Shown here one piece after another: positions 30,001 to 37,869 of a stretch of 64,000 nt of DNA. The position numbers and the translations under genes were made by a program. The notes below the pieces were generated by a model that searched no databases, was not told where the DNA came from, and worked only from the letters and a program-made list of their open reading frames with translations. This DNA comes from Rhopalosiphum padi (Eukaryota > Arthropoda > Insecta > Hemiptera > Aphididae), in the NCBI RefSeq assembly GCF_020882245.1, contig NC_083598.1, forward strand, positions 52,055,858 to 52,119,857, given 5' to 3'. The stretch's first letter is position 1. Every line of letters starts with the position of its first letter.

Positions 30001-33000
30001 GCCATCGACCGCACATTAAACGCTTGTGCTGTTCTTGTGCTGCTATCTCTACACACACATACACACACGCACGCACGCAACCCGGGGTGTGTAATTTCAT
30101 CATTGCTATTCACGGTTCGTGAAAACCGCCCGAAATTATCGTTTCGATTCACTCGCTAGATTATATATTTATATAAGTAGGTACATAATATTATAATAAT
30201 AATATAATAATATGACGAATGACTGATGGTCAATGTTTATAATAAAATACAAGGTGATCCATTTATTTGCATAGACTTTACTCATTTCCCAGGTCAATTC
30301 TAGTTTTTATTTCGAAAAAAACAGAATGATCTAATTTTTTACTATTTTTCAATTAAAAAGATTTTTTATGACAACATATAATTTTAATTTGTCAATTAAG
30401 AACAGAAGTCCACTAAAAAAAGTTTATGTATAAATCAACAAATATATTTTTTTTTATATCTAATAATATTGTAATCAAAGATTTGACGAGGAGTAGATCA
30501 AAACTTGCGAGGTATTTCTAATAATTGTATATTGTATACTTTTTTGTGTACTCCATTAAATTTTGGTTCCGTGTATGAATTACCCTAATAATATTGTAAT
30601 TAATGTAATATAATAATTTGACAACATATTATTGTCGATATGGATGGACATGATCTTTATAAATATATAATACATGTATAGTATAAAACGCAAAATGGAG
30701 GAGTATAGTCAGTAATAGAATAATTACAGGTATTAGTTTTAAAAAATGTATGATTTTTATGAGATTTTTGTGGCTATTTTTTATTGTATACAATTTTTGC
30801 AATAGATTAAGGACGTGAAAACAGATATTCAGTTTTCATTGATTGTATGTCTATCGACATGAGTATTGAGGGTTTGCTGCAGGAAGTGACCTGTCCTTGA
30901 CATAACAGAATATCCATCCAGAATTTTTACTGCCATTTATTGTACTCATAATATACAGTTTTAATATACCTAACGTTTATTTTGTATGCATTGAAACACT
31001 GTTTTATTAGTACACTACTTTCTGAAAAATTAGTTTTAATGGTAATTCGTTAAATATAACAATATTATGTTATATTGTTACTAATCAATAAGAAACTTCT
31101 ATCAATATATTATATATGAGCCATATTTATTTGATGATTTACAATATATTTAGTCAATATAGTATATAACTTACTAATAAATTGTTTGAGAATTGGGGTT
31201 AAAAATTAATGTTCATAGAAATCAGTATATTGGTATTAAATATAATTATAAGACTGATTTACTTGGAAATTATCAAGACTAAAATTATTGCCATACAGTC
31301 TAAATAAATAAGCAATAGATAAATAATTTTTAAAAAGAAATATAAGCAATAGCAAATACATTTTTTTATAATAAACAATACATAACTACCTCTAAAGATT
31401 GTAATTTAAATATTTACTCAAATATAATACATAAAACCACTATAAGAGGCTGCTATTCTCAAAAATGCTGTCTTTGTTTATCATGAGTTTATTACAAAAC
31501 TCATTCGCTCATATTACTAAAGAAGTAATCCTTCAAATATTTATTTTAGACTAAAACCTATTAGAATTTTATAAAAGAAAGTGGACTTTTTTAGATCAGG
31601 TTGTTGAGAAATTTTTAGTACCAATATTACCAAACAATTTACTTGCCTACTTTGAACAGATATTGTTGAGCATATTTTTTTAATTAAAAATAAAATATCG
31701 ACTATAAGACATAACAATGCTGTTTTTGATCAACTCTATAATAGGTATTTCTTTTATTAACCTAAATAGGATGGAAGAAGAACTATTAACTTTAATTTAA
31801 ATTTAATTCCACAAGTCTTATACACATTACTTTTTCATTGAAAAAATTAATTTCTGAAGTGAAAGAATTTTGAAAGCTTGCCATAGTAAAAGAATTATAT
31901 ATAGGCAATTTCCATAACAATTAACGAAAAATAGAAATTCAATATGTTTCAAGCTGTGCTCAAGTAACATTTATGTCAGTATAAGTTCTGATCTGCAAAT
32001 ATATACTTAAAATATGGTATGACACAAAAAACTCAGAAACATACTTAATGAAAAACTATATTTGTACAAAATGAAAATATTTTAATAATTCTTTTTTTTG
32101 TCTACAGTGTTGCCTATATAAAACTCCTTGAATTGTACCCTCTGAATTAATCAATAATGTAAAAATAATTATAATAATTTGAAAAAATATTCTGATAAAC
32201 CACTCAACCATTAAATGTAACTGATTTGTATTAATGGACAAAATTATTCATTATGTTTTGTATAATAATATATTATATTTTTCTTTATTGATACTAATAA
32301 CTATTTTTGCTTGATATTTTTCTTACAAATCACTCTCATCTAAATGTATTTTACAAAAATAATAACTATATATTTACCTGGGCCACATTTTCGAAATGTT
32401 CATGACTTTTTTGGTAAACCCGAGCTTTTTGTAATGTCCGTCCAATTCCTGTATTCTTTCTTAAAAATACTTCTCCGTGATTAGACAACCAGTCAAGAAC
32501 CTAAAAAAATATTCAGTAAATAAACCTGTCTATAAATTAAAATTAAAAACAATTGTGATATATTAATACTTGTTTAACATCTTCTTGAAATAATCGTAAT
32601 GCTAATTTCTGATGAAGTCTAATCTTTTTAGAATGCCATCGATGTTCTAGACTTCTATGATGGTTTAAAATTTGGTGTATGACAGCAAGTACATGACTAG
32701 CGCCTTCTGAATAATCGGCTGCAGCTTGTTGATGGTTAGTTCCAACTGTCTTAGTTGTGTTGGCAGAAGAATCTGATCCACTATCCAGCTATAAGTAAGT
32801 GAGAAATTAAGCTTGTAAATAATAATTATGTTTTAGATAAAACTAGCAGAAGCTAAAAGCCAATTTCATGCGTGTTAAAAAAAGCTTACATGTTTATGAT
32901 GTTGTTCAGCGACTGGTGTCAAGTCACTTTGGTTACACACCTGAACCAAATGGTCCAACTGATAGAGCAGCTTCTTACTCGTGCTATGAACCTAACCCAA

Positions 33001-36000
33001 ACCAAAAATAATTCCCGTCATGCATTTTATACAAATATTAATATATATTTTGCTTTTAATGGCAGTTAATTTTTTTAAATGCCCATAAACCAAGTGTTGT
33101 GATATAAGGAATAAACCATAGCCAATGCATAAGTTGCCATTAAATTCTAACCAAGGCTTTAGTCATATTGTTCAAGGATTCTGGGTTATCAGAGAATCCA
33201 TAAAATTGTACAACAATGGAACATACATTTTTTTGTGGAGAATTGCCATAATGTATAAATGGTACATTGCTTGGAGGAGTTGGAAAACTTTCACAGACTT
33301 GTACCAAAGTATCCAGCCCATTTAATAGACTTTGATACCCATTATAAACCTATATTGGTCTCAAAAATGTAAATTTTGTTATGGGAAAAATATAATAAAT
33401 AATTTACCTCAGTGTATGCTTGGCACATGAGTTCATACAAATTCTGATGTTGGTGAATTGAATTTTCTAACACCATAATTTCATTTGGTATGGTAACATT
33501 TTCTATAGCCTCATCCCAGTTTGGTACATTTTCCACATACTAAATCAAATAGAAACTCATTCCAAAAAATATTTAGATTTTAAGATATAAAAAAAAAATT
33601 TGTACCTGCTGAGCTTTATGATGAAATAAAACAGATAATGCTAACACTGATGTCCGTTCATCTAATCCAGCAGCAAACTGTTTCCATGTTCTATCTAATC
33701 TTTGAGCAACTGTTCTTATATGATTAGAAGCATAATGTCCAGATTCTATCATACGATGTGCAACAGCTACGATTCGATTTATGTTCACATACACATTCTA
33801 AAAGAATTAAATGTATTTAAGAAAGTTCTTAGTTTAATTAACATTAAAAATTATACCATGGAACTCATAGTGAAATGATTGTGCTCTTCTTGTATATCTT
33901 TGGCAAGCTGATAAGAATGTCCAATTTCAACATAACTCATCAAAAATACATCCCGATTATGACAAATCCAATCAAACATCTAATTAAATGATTATATTAC
34001 ATTAAATAATATTATGATAATGTAATAAATATTAAACATAAACTTAAAGACATATAAGAATTCAGTGGCGAAGCTTAAATTTTTAGTTGGGAAGACATTG
34101 AATAAAATGACACTAATACGCTTGGATTCCTCCTTTTTTATTTTACCTATTCGATAATATATTTTTTTTTCGTATGAGTAATTAATAATTCCATCGTTCA
34201 AAATGACATTAATTATATCATCAGCCACGAGGACAAACTACAATATAAAAACAACAATATTAAGAAACATGTAGGTACCTATCGGCTATCAGTAATAGCA
34301 ATTTACAGGGGACGATGGCTTGACAACGCAATGGCGATGTCGATAATTGAAGAAATCTGAATAGAGAGACGTGTCTCATAGCGAAGATAGTAAACCCCAC
34401 TTACATTAAAATCCCCCCTCTACCCGCACGCCCATAATTAGGAGACGTTGCAACGTCTCTTTGATATAATATAATATTTGGAATGACCCACACGGCCGTA
34501 TCGCACGCATCTAATCTATTTTAATAATTCTTAAAGACTATAACTGTACAACGAAAAACCAATTTTAACAAATATTAAAACATATAATTTTTATAATATA
34601 AATGACGTTAAAATTTGAAAATATTTTATAAAACAAAATTATTTTTCCTGTGTTCTAATTTTTTAGTGGGTAGATGTTGTCTCACTATCTCCTATGGCGC
34701 TTCGCCACTGTAAGTATTACAATAAAATACATAACATCGCATTACCTTTTCACAATCTTGTTCAAACAGTCTCAACTGGAAGCATTGATCTAATTTTAGT
34801 TTTTTATGCTGCCATAGCTGTAATACATGTTTATGAGACGTTCTAATGGTATCTAATTGCTGAAGTATTTGTGGTACTGATGCTTGTAAATCTGGATTAC
34901 TAATACCATTGCTAGCTTCACTATCACGTCCAGAATAACCAGAATCATAACCACTATTATTATCCCCAGATAATCTAAGCATGAATTAAAAAAAAATAGT
35001 AAATAATTTTAAATAAATTTGTTTGTCCAATGAGATTACCTTTGCAATAGTTGCTGACCAGCTAAATCCATATCCTCTACTGGAGTTTTAAGTACTTTCT
35101 TTTTCATGTCGGTATGAAAGTCAAGGGCAAGTTTGGCACCAGCAATATCATCTCTACAATCGTTTCGACTCAAATCTTCTTGTAAATCATCCAATCGATC
35201 TAACAAATCAGCTGCTTGCCACATGAATTCTTCAATACTCTATAAATAATAATAATAATAATAAAATAAATAAATAACCAAATAAATAAAAGGTTGATAA
35301 ATTAATTTTTACTCACTAATCGAATATCAATCCATTGGGCATGATCATAGTGTAGAGATCCATCGAGATCTGATGTCAATTGTGTAGAGTCTATAAACTT
35401 AGATATTCCTTCTAAATTAACCATTGTTGTCTAAAAAAAATCCATGAGTAACATTGCATTCTTTTATATAGGTAATATTAAGTTTAATAAAGTTATTACT
35501 TCAAATTTATATTTATGACTAGCCATGCTGGTCCGTTGTTTATGCCAAAAATTATCAGGTTTTACAACATATACAGCATACACATGGTTCCCATTGCCTC
35601 CAGCACACCAATCTTGGAGGGCTTTCAAGATTGGTTTTACAGATGACCAGCCAGAACCACCTCGCATATCAATCACAGCTACTAAACCTGATTCTTTAGC
35701 TTCACGCCTAAGAATTAAACACAAACATTAAATTTTAATTAACAAACAAAATAACATTCAATTTAATAATTTGACATACATAGATTATAAAAGGACAAAT
35801 AAAACTCTATTTTTAATATTGTTCTTACCTTTCACAAAAACTTTTAATTTATTCAAAATTGGATATAAGTAAATATGTAATTAGTATTGACTATTAACTA
35901 TAGATTATTCTTCATTATATAAAGTGATAAAAAAGTTATAAGGAACTATTAAAATTTTAAGTAAATTCTTTGTAAAAATTATAAAAAAAATTGGAGCTAT

Positions 36001-37768
36001 AAATTAAATTATAAGTTATGAATTATAAATTCAATTTTGATTCTTAGAATTTTAAAGTATACATACAGCTTATAAACCCTTTTTATGGCATTTATAAGTA
36101 CTTAGTTATCGTGACTATTTTTGCAAATATACAGTCTAATCTATACACGCTTTACATTATATGACTATAATATTAAGTAACAGTCGTAGAAACGGTCTTG
36201 AAGAACATGTTAAAATATATGAATAATGTTTCAATTGACATTTGACATATTGGTGTATATCTTCGGCTCACAATCCTCGAAAAAAGGGTAACGTATTTAA
36301 TCGCACTTATAGCAATGAGGCTCGCAAATATACATAGAAGTACAAGACTCGTTTCACTGAATTCCGAAATGTTGTCGAACTGCTTAACACAATAGTAATA
36401 CAATATTACAAATTGATTCAGAATCATTGACAATCAGACCCTAGCATGATAAGACAGTCCTTTTCCATTTAACGACATAATTATTTCTATTATTTTTTAA
36501 AACTGACCAAGGGGAAATATCGCGATTACCTTCATAGGAGTATCGTACAAAATCTACTACCTCAACTGCAGTAAAAATTCAGCGACAGTCGTTAATTAAA
36601 CCATCTCATAAAAAAAGCAATTGTTACTGGCCTTTTCTATTCATTCGTGGTAATGTTTGATTCTCAATTAAACATTTAAACGTCATATGTAAATTATGGT
36701 GTAATACAACGAAATTGTAGCATGTAGCAAAATGAGTTTTGTACATAAGTTTATAGTTTATTATAGACTCGTAATTTAATTTTCGATAAAATGCGTAACA
36801 GAGGATTAAGTCAGCTAAGGTCAAAATATAACACGTCAGTTATATTATTCACATGAAAGCAAATATATGTCGTAGGGCATATGGAAAATTAGTTTTTTTT
36901 GCAAAAATACTAGGCTCTTTGCAATGGGGTAGCAATCATTTTATGGTAAAAACCATTTTAATTATTTTATTTTATGGGTTATCGATAATAACATAGTACA
37001 ATATATGCAACATTATTATTTATTACTTGTTACTTATTACTTATTACTTATTCATTTTTTACAGCTGTTGACTATTGAATTACTAGTTTTGTTAGTAATA
37101 TATAATAAAACTAGTAATATCAATAGTCAAAAACTGTACAAAATGAATAAGTAATAAGTAATAAATAATAATGTTGCATATATTGTACTGTGTTATTATC
37201 AATAACCCTTAAAAAAAAATAATTAAAATGGTTTTTACCATAAAATGATTGTAGTTCTTAAAATGCCTAACTGCTGTTAGTCTGTATGCAATGAGCCTGA
37301 AAAACAGCAGGCTGTTTAGAAAAATAATAAGTAGTTCGTAAACGGGCTACCCCATTACAAAGAGCCAGTCTTTTTGCAAAAAAACTAATTTTCCATATGA
37401 CGTACGACATATACATACTTACATCATACATCACACATCTAAGAGTCTACGACTATTATTAGCATAACTTAAAATGTATTGTGTTATAACATATTATTGT
37501 ATACATTTATAAAATTCAAATTAAAGTATTAAATAACGATAACTAATTAATATTTTCAGACAATATAGTAAAAAATTCTTACGGAGGTATAGATCCAAAA
37601 TATTGCAATAGCCGTCGATAGTCTTCAAGTTTAGCGCGTTCTCTTCTTGGAGTAGCGGGAAATGTAACTACAGGCGCCCCTCGTTTGTCTCGACCACCAG
37701 TGAGGAATGCGATCTTCTCTTGGAGAAGACCCATTACTTCAAGAGCTCGCACACTATCCATAGTAAAC
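5935..37768 (-). CDS. trio: trio: Rho guanine nucleotide exchange factor (Sec14, spectrin rod, DH1-PH1 part), spliced, 3' part outside window
   Basis: This entry spans 24 joined coding exons on the minus strand. Known role of the family: a large cytoplasmic scaffold GEF whose first DH-PH unit activates Rac/RhoG-type GTPases, acting in axon guidance and cytoskeletal control downstream of guidance receptors. Seen in the joined frame (residues counted from the Met at 37761): Sec14/CRAL-TRIO about 1-165, spectrin repeats about 190-1240, DH about 1287-1465 with the CR3 string IKPVQRITKYQLLLKDL, PH about 1470-1595, then an acidic Ser-rich linker. All introns are GT-AG and all phases agree. Insects usually have a single TRIO/Kalirin orthologue, so trio is preferred over a Kalirin name. 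The SH3 and second DH-PH domains expected of trio are not in the window. Introns of 19.6 and probably 22.4 kb contrast with 58-70 bp introns elsewhere in the gene. Confidence 0.95.
6082..6323 (-). CDS. trio: trio coding exon 23 (PH domain 1)
   Basis: Acceptor at 6325-6324, donor CCG|GTTTGT at 6081; the preceding intron is only 67 bp. It reads TSELGVTEHIEGDECKFAVW, then KASTLEAKQTWVKKLREVIQ, the C-terminal PH helix with its conserved Trp. Residues about 1534-1613, closing PH1 and starting a Pro/Ser/Lys linker. Confidence 0.94.
6391..7138 (-). CDS. trio: trio coding exon 22 (Dbl-homology domain 1 and start of PH1)
   Basis: Acceptor at 7140-7139, donor ATG|GTAATT at 6390. It has 249 codons. CR1 is FIMAELLQTERTYVKDL; the middle has PEDVGHCFVTWAQKFDMYV; CR3 is YLIKPVQRITKYQLLLKDL (about residue 1413). 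The last DH helix has the Asn-Asp pair in RKANDALH, the pair that (from family knowledge) is needed for exchange activity, so this GEF1 looks catalytically intact. Compared with the vertebrate sequence there is a small extra Cys/Gly-rich insert (HSGSCGGVFEEL) before the CR3 helix. The exon ends within the first strands of PH1 (KYLYKNKLM). Confidence 0.97.
7215..7376 (-). CDS. trio: trio coding exon 21 (rod-to-DH linker)
   Basis: Acceptor at 7378-7377, donor AGA|GTAAGC at 7214. Residues about 1230-1283: FELEKSLG, an acidic linker, then ELNEEKRRSARRKE. The same basic motif leads into the DH domain in TRIO. It ends in phase 2, and the split Glu codon is completed in exon 22. Confidence 0.93.
7440..7639 (-). 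CDS. trio: trio coding exon 20 (last spectrin repeat)
   Basis: Acceptor at 7641-7640, donor TAG|GTAGTT at 7439. Residues about 1164-1229, with TREKVKLLIQLADNLVEKGH and FSSRMDKYR. It ends in phase 2; the shared Arg codon joins exon 21. Confidence 0.93.
7702..8148 (-). CDS. trio: trio coding exon 19 (spectrin repeats)
   Basis: Acceptor at 8150-8149, donor CAG|GTTTGT at 7701 (the weakest donor of the series). It has 149 codons (residues about 1015-1163), including LEREYRREEDWCGGG, KEAFLKACTLARRTAETFLK, RKKRLDQCQQFVLFDKSAKQ and QYLNTHTTVG, all strong TRIO signatures. This is the second-longest coding exon in the window. Confidence 0.95.
8248..8439 (-). CDS. trio: trio coding exon 18 (spectrin repeat)
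   Basis: Acceptor at 8441-8440, donor CAA|GTAAAT at 8247. It has 64 codons in phase 0/0, KTHSAAVQVKQLAESLVASN and LVTASLNFYKTAEQ, closely matching the TRIO rod. Confidence 0.93.
8495..8614 (-). CDS. trio: trio coding exon 17 (spectrin repeat)
   Basis: Acceptor at 8616-8615, donor GAA|GTAATT at 8494. It has 40 codons in phase 0/0, with VISWIRNGESMLSANFTIPN, matching the WIRNGESML string of TRIO. Confidence 0.92.
8694..8876 (-). CDS. trio: trio coding exon 16 (spectrin repeat)
   Basis: Acceptor at 8878-8877, donor CAA|GTAAAC at 8693. It has 61 codons in phase 0/0 (residues about 850-910), with TRVQVLLEFLHERHMDLVEL corresponding to the DLLEFLHEK segment of vertebrate TRIO. Confidence 0.92.
8993..9160 (-). 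CDS. trio: trio coding exon 15 (spectrin repeat)
   Basis: Acceptor at 9162-9161, donor CAA|GTAATT at 8992. It has 56 codons in phase 0/0, VSSQLELWANELERNQNEV to ALEQGEQLAQ (residues about 794-849), a helical, Gln/Glu-rich segment. Confidence 0.91.
9753..9924 (-). CDS. trio: trio coding exon 14 (spectrin repeat)
   Basis: Acceptor at 9926-9925, donor GAA|GTAAGT at 9752. Residues about 736-793, with ATRKLKLDLCLRLRIFERDA, a typical rod helix. It contains the in-frame Met of EMDPTGS (G at -3, G at +4), the first Met available to any transcript that starts inside the 19.6-kb intron. Confidence 0.92.
10934..11142. mobile_element. hAT-type non-autonomous element with 8-bp duplication ctctagag
   Basis: The terminal inverted repeats are caagggtgcccaa and ttgggcacccttg. 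The identical flanks ctctagag lie at 10934-10941 and 11135-11142. The 193-bp body has several ggcccgc motifs and no coding capacity. Confidence 0.88.
12033..12205 (-). CDS. trio: trio coding exon 13 (spectrin repeat)
   Basis: Acceptor at 12207-12206, donor GAG|GTAATC at 12032. Residues about 679-735, LQGWLDELRAETDGCDEAAD to EGEALLQEL. It ends in phase 2 and shares an Arg codon with exon 14. Confidence 0.91.
12285..12390. repeat. short G/C-rich element fragment in the exon 12-13 intron
   Basis: The imperfect ends atagacataggcg and acttatgtccatag surround ggggaggggggtggg and ccccctccccc, which can pair. It is probably the remains of a small inverted-repeat element. Confidence 0.35.
12553..12744 (-). 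CDS. trio: trio coding exon 12 (spectrin repeat)
   Basis: Acceptor at 12746-12745, donor GAG|GTAAAA at 12552. It has 64 codons with NTYTNAEKLLTAAEEL, then an Arg-rich helix (ARVQARRRRLQRAVNFYTH). Residues about 615-678. The exon is markedly more GC-rich than its surroundings. Confidence 0.92.
15388..15584. mobile_element. hAT-type non-autonomous element
   Basis: The terminal inverted repeats are ccagggatgggcaact and agttgcccacccctgg. The flanks tatatagt and tatatacc are an imperfect 8-bp duplication (6 of 8). The body is 197 bp and non-coding. Confidence 0.8.
16257..16583. mobile_element. fold-back palindromic element
   Basis: Two arms of about 130 bp are inverted copies (cttgttagattcacattggc on the left; gccaatgtgaatctaacaag on the right), with outer ends attttcatttagtg and cactaaatgaaaat. 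The loop is about 16375-16440. No clear target duplication. Confidence 0.75.
18200..18540 (+). mobile_element. LINE 3'-end remnant
   Basis: Broken plus-strand frames recall the C-terminus of jockey-like LINEs (ttatgtgccattccagcgaac, then a conserved leucine-tyrosine motif). The stretch ends in ttcataataaataaataaat, a LINE-like tail. Confidence 0.4.
22674..22910 (-). promoter_or_regulatory. candidate TATA promoter and ATG-free leader inside the 19.6-kb intron
   Basis: On the minus strand there is TATAAAA at 22907-22901, then about 200 bp with no ATG from about 22877 down to GAA|GTAAGT (GT at 22673-22672), a strong donor. It lies at the edge of a GC-richer block (22840-23660). This arrangement would suit a non-coding first exon for a shorter trio form lacking Sec14 and the first repeats. 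It is an inference only; TATA-like strings are common in AT-rich DNA. Confidence 0.28.
28007..28389. mobile_element. TTAA-flanked fold-back element, copy 2 (best preserved)
   Basis: The ends are ttaagaggacgctatagccg and ccatacgc-type complement ggtatggcgtcctcttaa, with perfect TTAA on both sides (28007-28010, 28386-28389). The arms share tgtgttgtcc near the ends and pair over most of their length. It is the same family as the copies at 5132 and 51424. Confidence 0.82.
29367..30120 (-). promoter_or_regulatory. GC-rich island in the 19.6-kb intron; candidate internal promoter/first exon
   Basis: Seen: a CpG-rich segment with CAC, GCC/GCT and CA repeats, followed on the minus strand by TTG|GTGAGT (GT at 29366-29365), a good donor with no partner among the trio exons. 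Inferred: an alternative first exon whose transcript would join exon 12 and use the Met in exon 14. The open frames here are repeat-driven (Val/Ala and Thr/Ala runs) and I do not call them genes. A plus-strand donor GTAAGT near 29440 makes an antisense RNA an alternative. Confidence 0.28.
29580..29625. repeat. CA-rich microsatellite
   Basis: A run of ca dinucleotides (accacacacacacacacaca) ends in cgcgcgca. A second, ac-rich run lies near 30050-30080. Confidence 0.7.
32378..32500 (-). CDS. trio: trio coding exon 11 (spectrin repeat), last exon before the 19.6-kb intron
   Basis: Acceptor at 32502-32501, donor CAG|GTAAAT at 32377. It has 41 codons in phase 0/0, VLDWLSNHGEVFLRKNTGIG to HEHFENVAQ, which continues directly into NTYTNAEKLL of exon 12 at 12744, as in vertebrate TRIO. 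The continuity is the evidence for the very long intron. Confidence 0.92.
32570..32788 (-). CDS. trio: trio coding exon 10 (spectrin repeat)
   Basis: Acceptor at 32790-32789, donor CAA|GTATTA at 32569. It has 73 codons: a Ser/Thr-rich opening, then AADYSEGASHVLAVIHQIL and KKIRLHQKLALRLFQEDVKQ, matching the TRIO repeat after the duplicated segment (residues about 501-573). Confidence 0.92.
32890..32991 (-). CDS. trio: trio exon 9B, second of a duplicated exon pair
   Basis: Acceptor at 32993-32992, donor CAT|GTAAGC at 32889. It has 34 codons in phase 0/0, beginning VHSTSKKLLYQLDHLVQVC, homologous to exon 9A, but with a shorter and different tail containing three His. Its splice sites are as good as those of 9A, and the sequence is free of stops in frame, which argues against a dead copy. 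It is separated from 9A by 235 bp. Confidence 0.8.
33227..33349 (-). CDS. trio: trio exon 9A, first of a duplicated exon pair
   Basis: Acceptor at 33351-33350, donor AAT|GTATGT at 33226. It has 41 codons in phase 0/0, beginning VYNGYQSLLNGLDTLVQVC, then a Pro/Ser/Asn-rich tail. It aligns with the same TRIO segment as exon 9B (10 of the first 19 residues identical between the two). Phase does not force either to be skipped, so the pair could be mutually exclusive or one could be a cassette. The frame also stays open past this donor to another GT, so a longer form is possible. Confidence 0.8.
33408..33539 (-). CDS. trio: trio coding exon 8 (spectrin repeat)
   Basis: Acceptor at 33541-33540, donor GAG|GTAAAT at 33407. 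It has 44 codons in phase 0/0, ending LYELMCQAYTE. It is followed by a 58-bp intron if the next exon used is 33227-33349. Confidence 0.92.
33606..33797 (-). CDS. trio: trio coding exon 7 (spectrin repeat)
   Basis: Acceptor at 33799-33798, donor CAG|GTACAA at 33605. It has 64 codons in phase 0/0, with NVYVNINRIVAVAHRMIESG and FAAGLDERTSVLALSVLFHH, matching the TRIO rod closely (residues about 352-415). Confidence 0.93.
33857..33979 (-). CDS. trio: trio coding exon 6 (spectrin repeat)
   Basis: Acceptor at 33981-33980, donor ATG|GTATAA at 33856. It is a phase 0/0 exon of 41 codons starting MFDWICHNRDVFLMSYVEIG, the second-helix segment following exon 5. The intron before it (33980-34745) is largely a hAT-type insertion. 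Confidence 0.92.
34073..34710. mobile_element. hAT-type non-autonomous element next to a trio donor
   Basis: The ends cagtggcgaagc and gcttcgccactg are perfect inverted repeats. Flanks taagaatt and taagtatt are an 8-bp duplication with one mismatch. The 638-bp body has no intact frame. It fills most of the exon 5-6 intron, and its right end lies 35 bp from exon 5. Confidence 0.85.
34746..34974 (-). CDS. trio: trio coding exon 5 (spectrin repeat 1, helix A-B)
   Basis: Acceptor at 34976-34975, donor AAG|GTAATG at 34745. It opens with a Ser/Gly/Tyr-rich stretch (SGYDSGYSGRDSEAS) that looks like an insect-specific flexible segment, then the strongly conserved KLKLDQCFQLRLFEQDCEK. Residues about 234-310. 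A hAT-type element ends only 35 bp downstream of the donor. Confidence 0.93.
35040..35239 (-). CDS. trio: trio coding exon 4 (linker into spectrin rod)
   Basis: Acceptor at 35241-35240, donor AAG|GTAATC at 35039. Residues about 168-233 are helical and charged, ending in KTPVEDMDLAGQQLLQR, very close to the vertebrate TRIO counterpart. It ends in phase 2 and joins exon 5 through a shared Arg codon. Confidence 0.93.
35317..35430 (-). CDS. trio: trio coding exon 3 (end of Sec14)
   Basis: Acceptor at 35432-35431, donor TTA|GTGAGT at 35316. It is a phase 0/0 exon of 38 codons (residues about 130-167) with VNLEGISKFIDSTQLTSDL and HAQWIDIRL, aligning with the last helices of the TRIO Sec14 domain. 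Confidence 0.92.
35500..35707 (-). CDS. trio: trio coding exon 2 (Sec14 core)
   Basis: Acceptor at 35709-35708, donor GAA|GTAATA at 35499. It completes the proline codon split with exon 1, then reads through the strands VAVIDMRG and YVVKPDNFWHKQRT, which are hallmark Sec14 segments of TRIO proteins (residues about 60-129). The domain is thought to bind lipids and help localise the protein. Confidence 0.93.
36863..37413. mobile_element. 550-bp palindromic element in the Sec14 intron
   Basis: Long arms are inverted copies: atatgtcgtagggcatatgg on the left and ccatatgacgtacgacatat on the right. They meet at about 37095 (actagttttgttagtaat against ataaaactagtaat). The right arm carries an extra block of about 90 bp near 37250-37340 not present in the left arm. 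Confidence 0.8.
37583..37768 (-). CDS. trio: trio coding exon 1 (probable start codon, Sec14 N-terminus)
   Basis: The acceptor AG is at 37770-37769 and the donor CC|GTAAGA at 37582. The first seven bases precede an ATG at 37761 in a good context (A at -3, G at +4). The frame gives residues 1-59, with the family-typical string LTGGRDKRGAPVVTFPA about 20 residues in, which opens the Sec14 domain of TRIO. The reading frame is open upstream of the Met to the acceptor, so an upstream coding exon cannot be excluded. However, if it is joined to the candidate exon at 60171, no in-frame ATG precedes this one. Confidence 0.88.
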
Positions 37769-37869
37769 CTTTAAAATAAAACAAAATCTTATTTTTACTC
37801 CAATTTCTATATGTAGTCATATAAATTTTATATAATTATTATAGTAATTAGTAATATATTATTTCAGGT

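Larger units (their letters stand above)
12745..32377. other. 19.6-kb trio intron
   Basis: It separates exon 11 (ends 32378) from exon 12 (starts 12744). Contents seen: a hAT-type element (15388-15584), a fold-back (16257-16583), a LINE tail (about 18200-18540), a TTAA element (28007-28389), TA repeats (for example 13423-13442) and two GC-richer islands near 23 and 29.5 kb. The rest (13.0-15.0, 16.6-18.1, 18.6-22.6, 23.7-27.9, 30.2-32.3 kb) is AT-rich, with no gene that I can support. Confidence 0.8.

Noticed and set aside
29651..30103. 150-codon minus-strand ORF rich in Val and Ala
   Set aside because: The frame is kept open by GCC/ACC trinucleotide and CA repeats. The same bases give Thr/Ala runs on the plus strand, and no domain is visible.
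33125..33325. Plus-strand ORF across trio exon 9A
   Set aside because: It is the complement of exon 9A and the adjoining intron sequence; the minus strand carries the homology.
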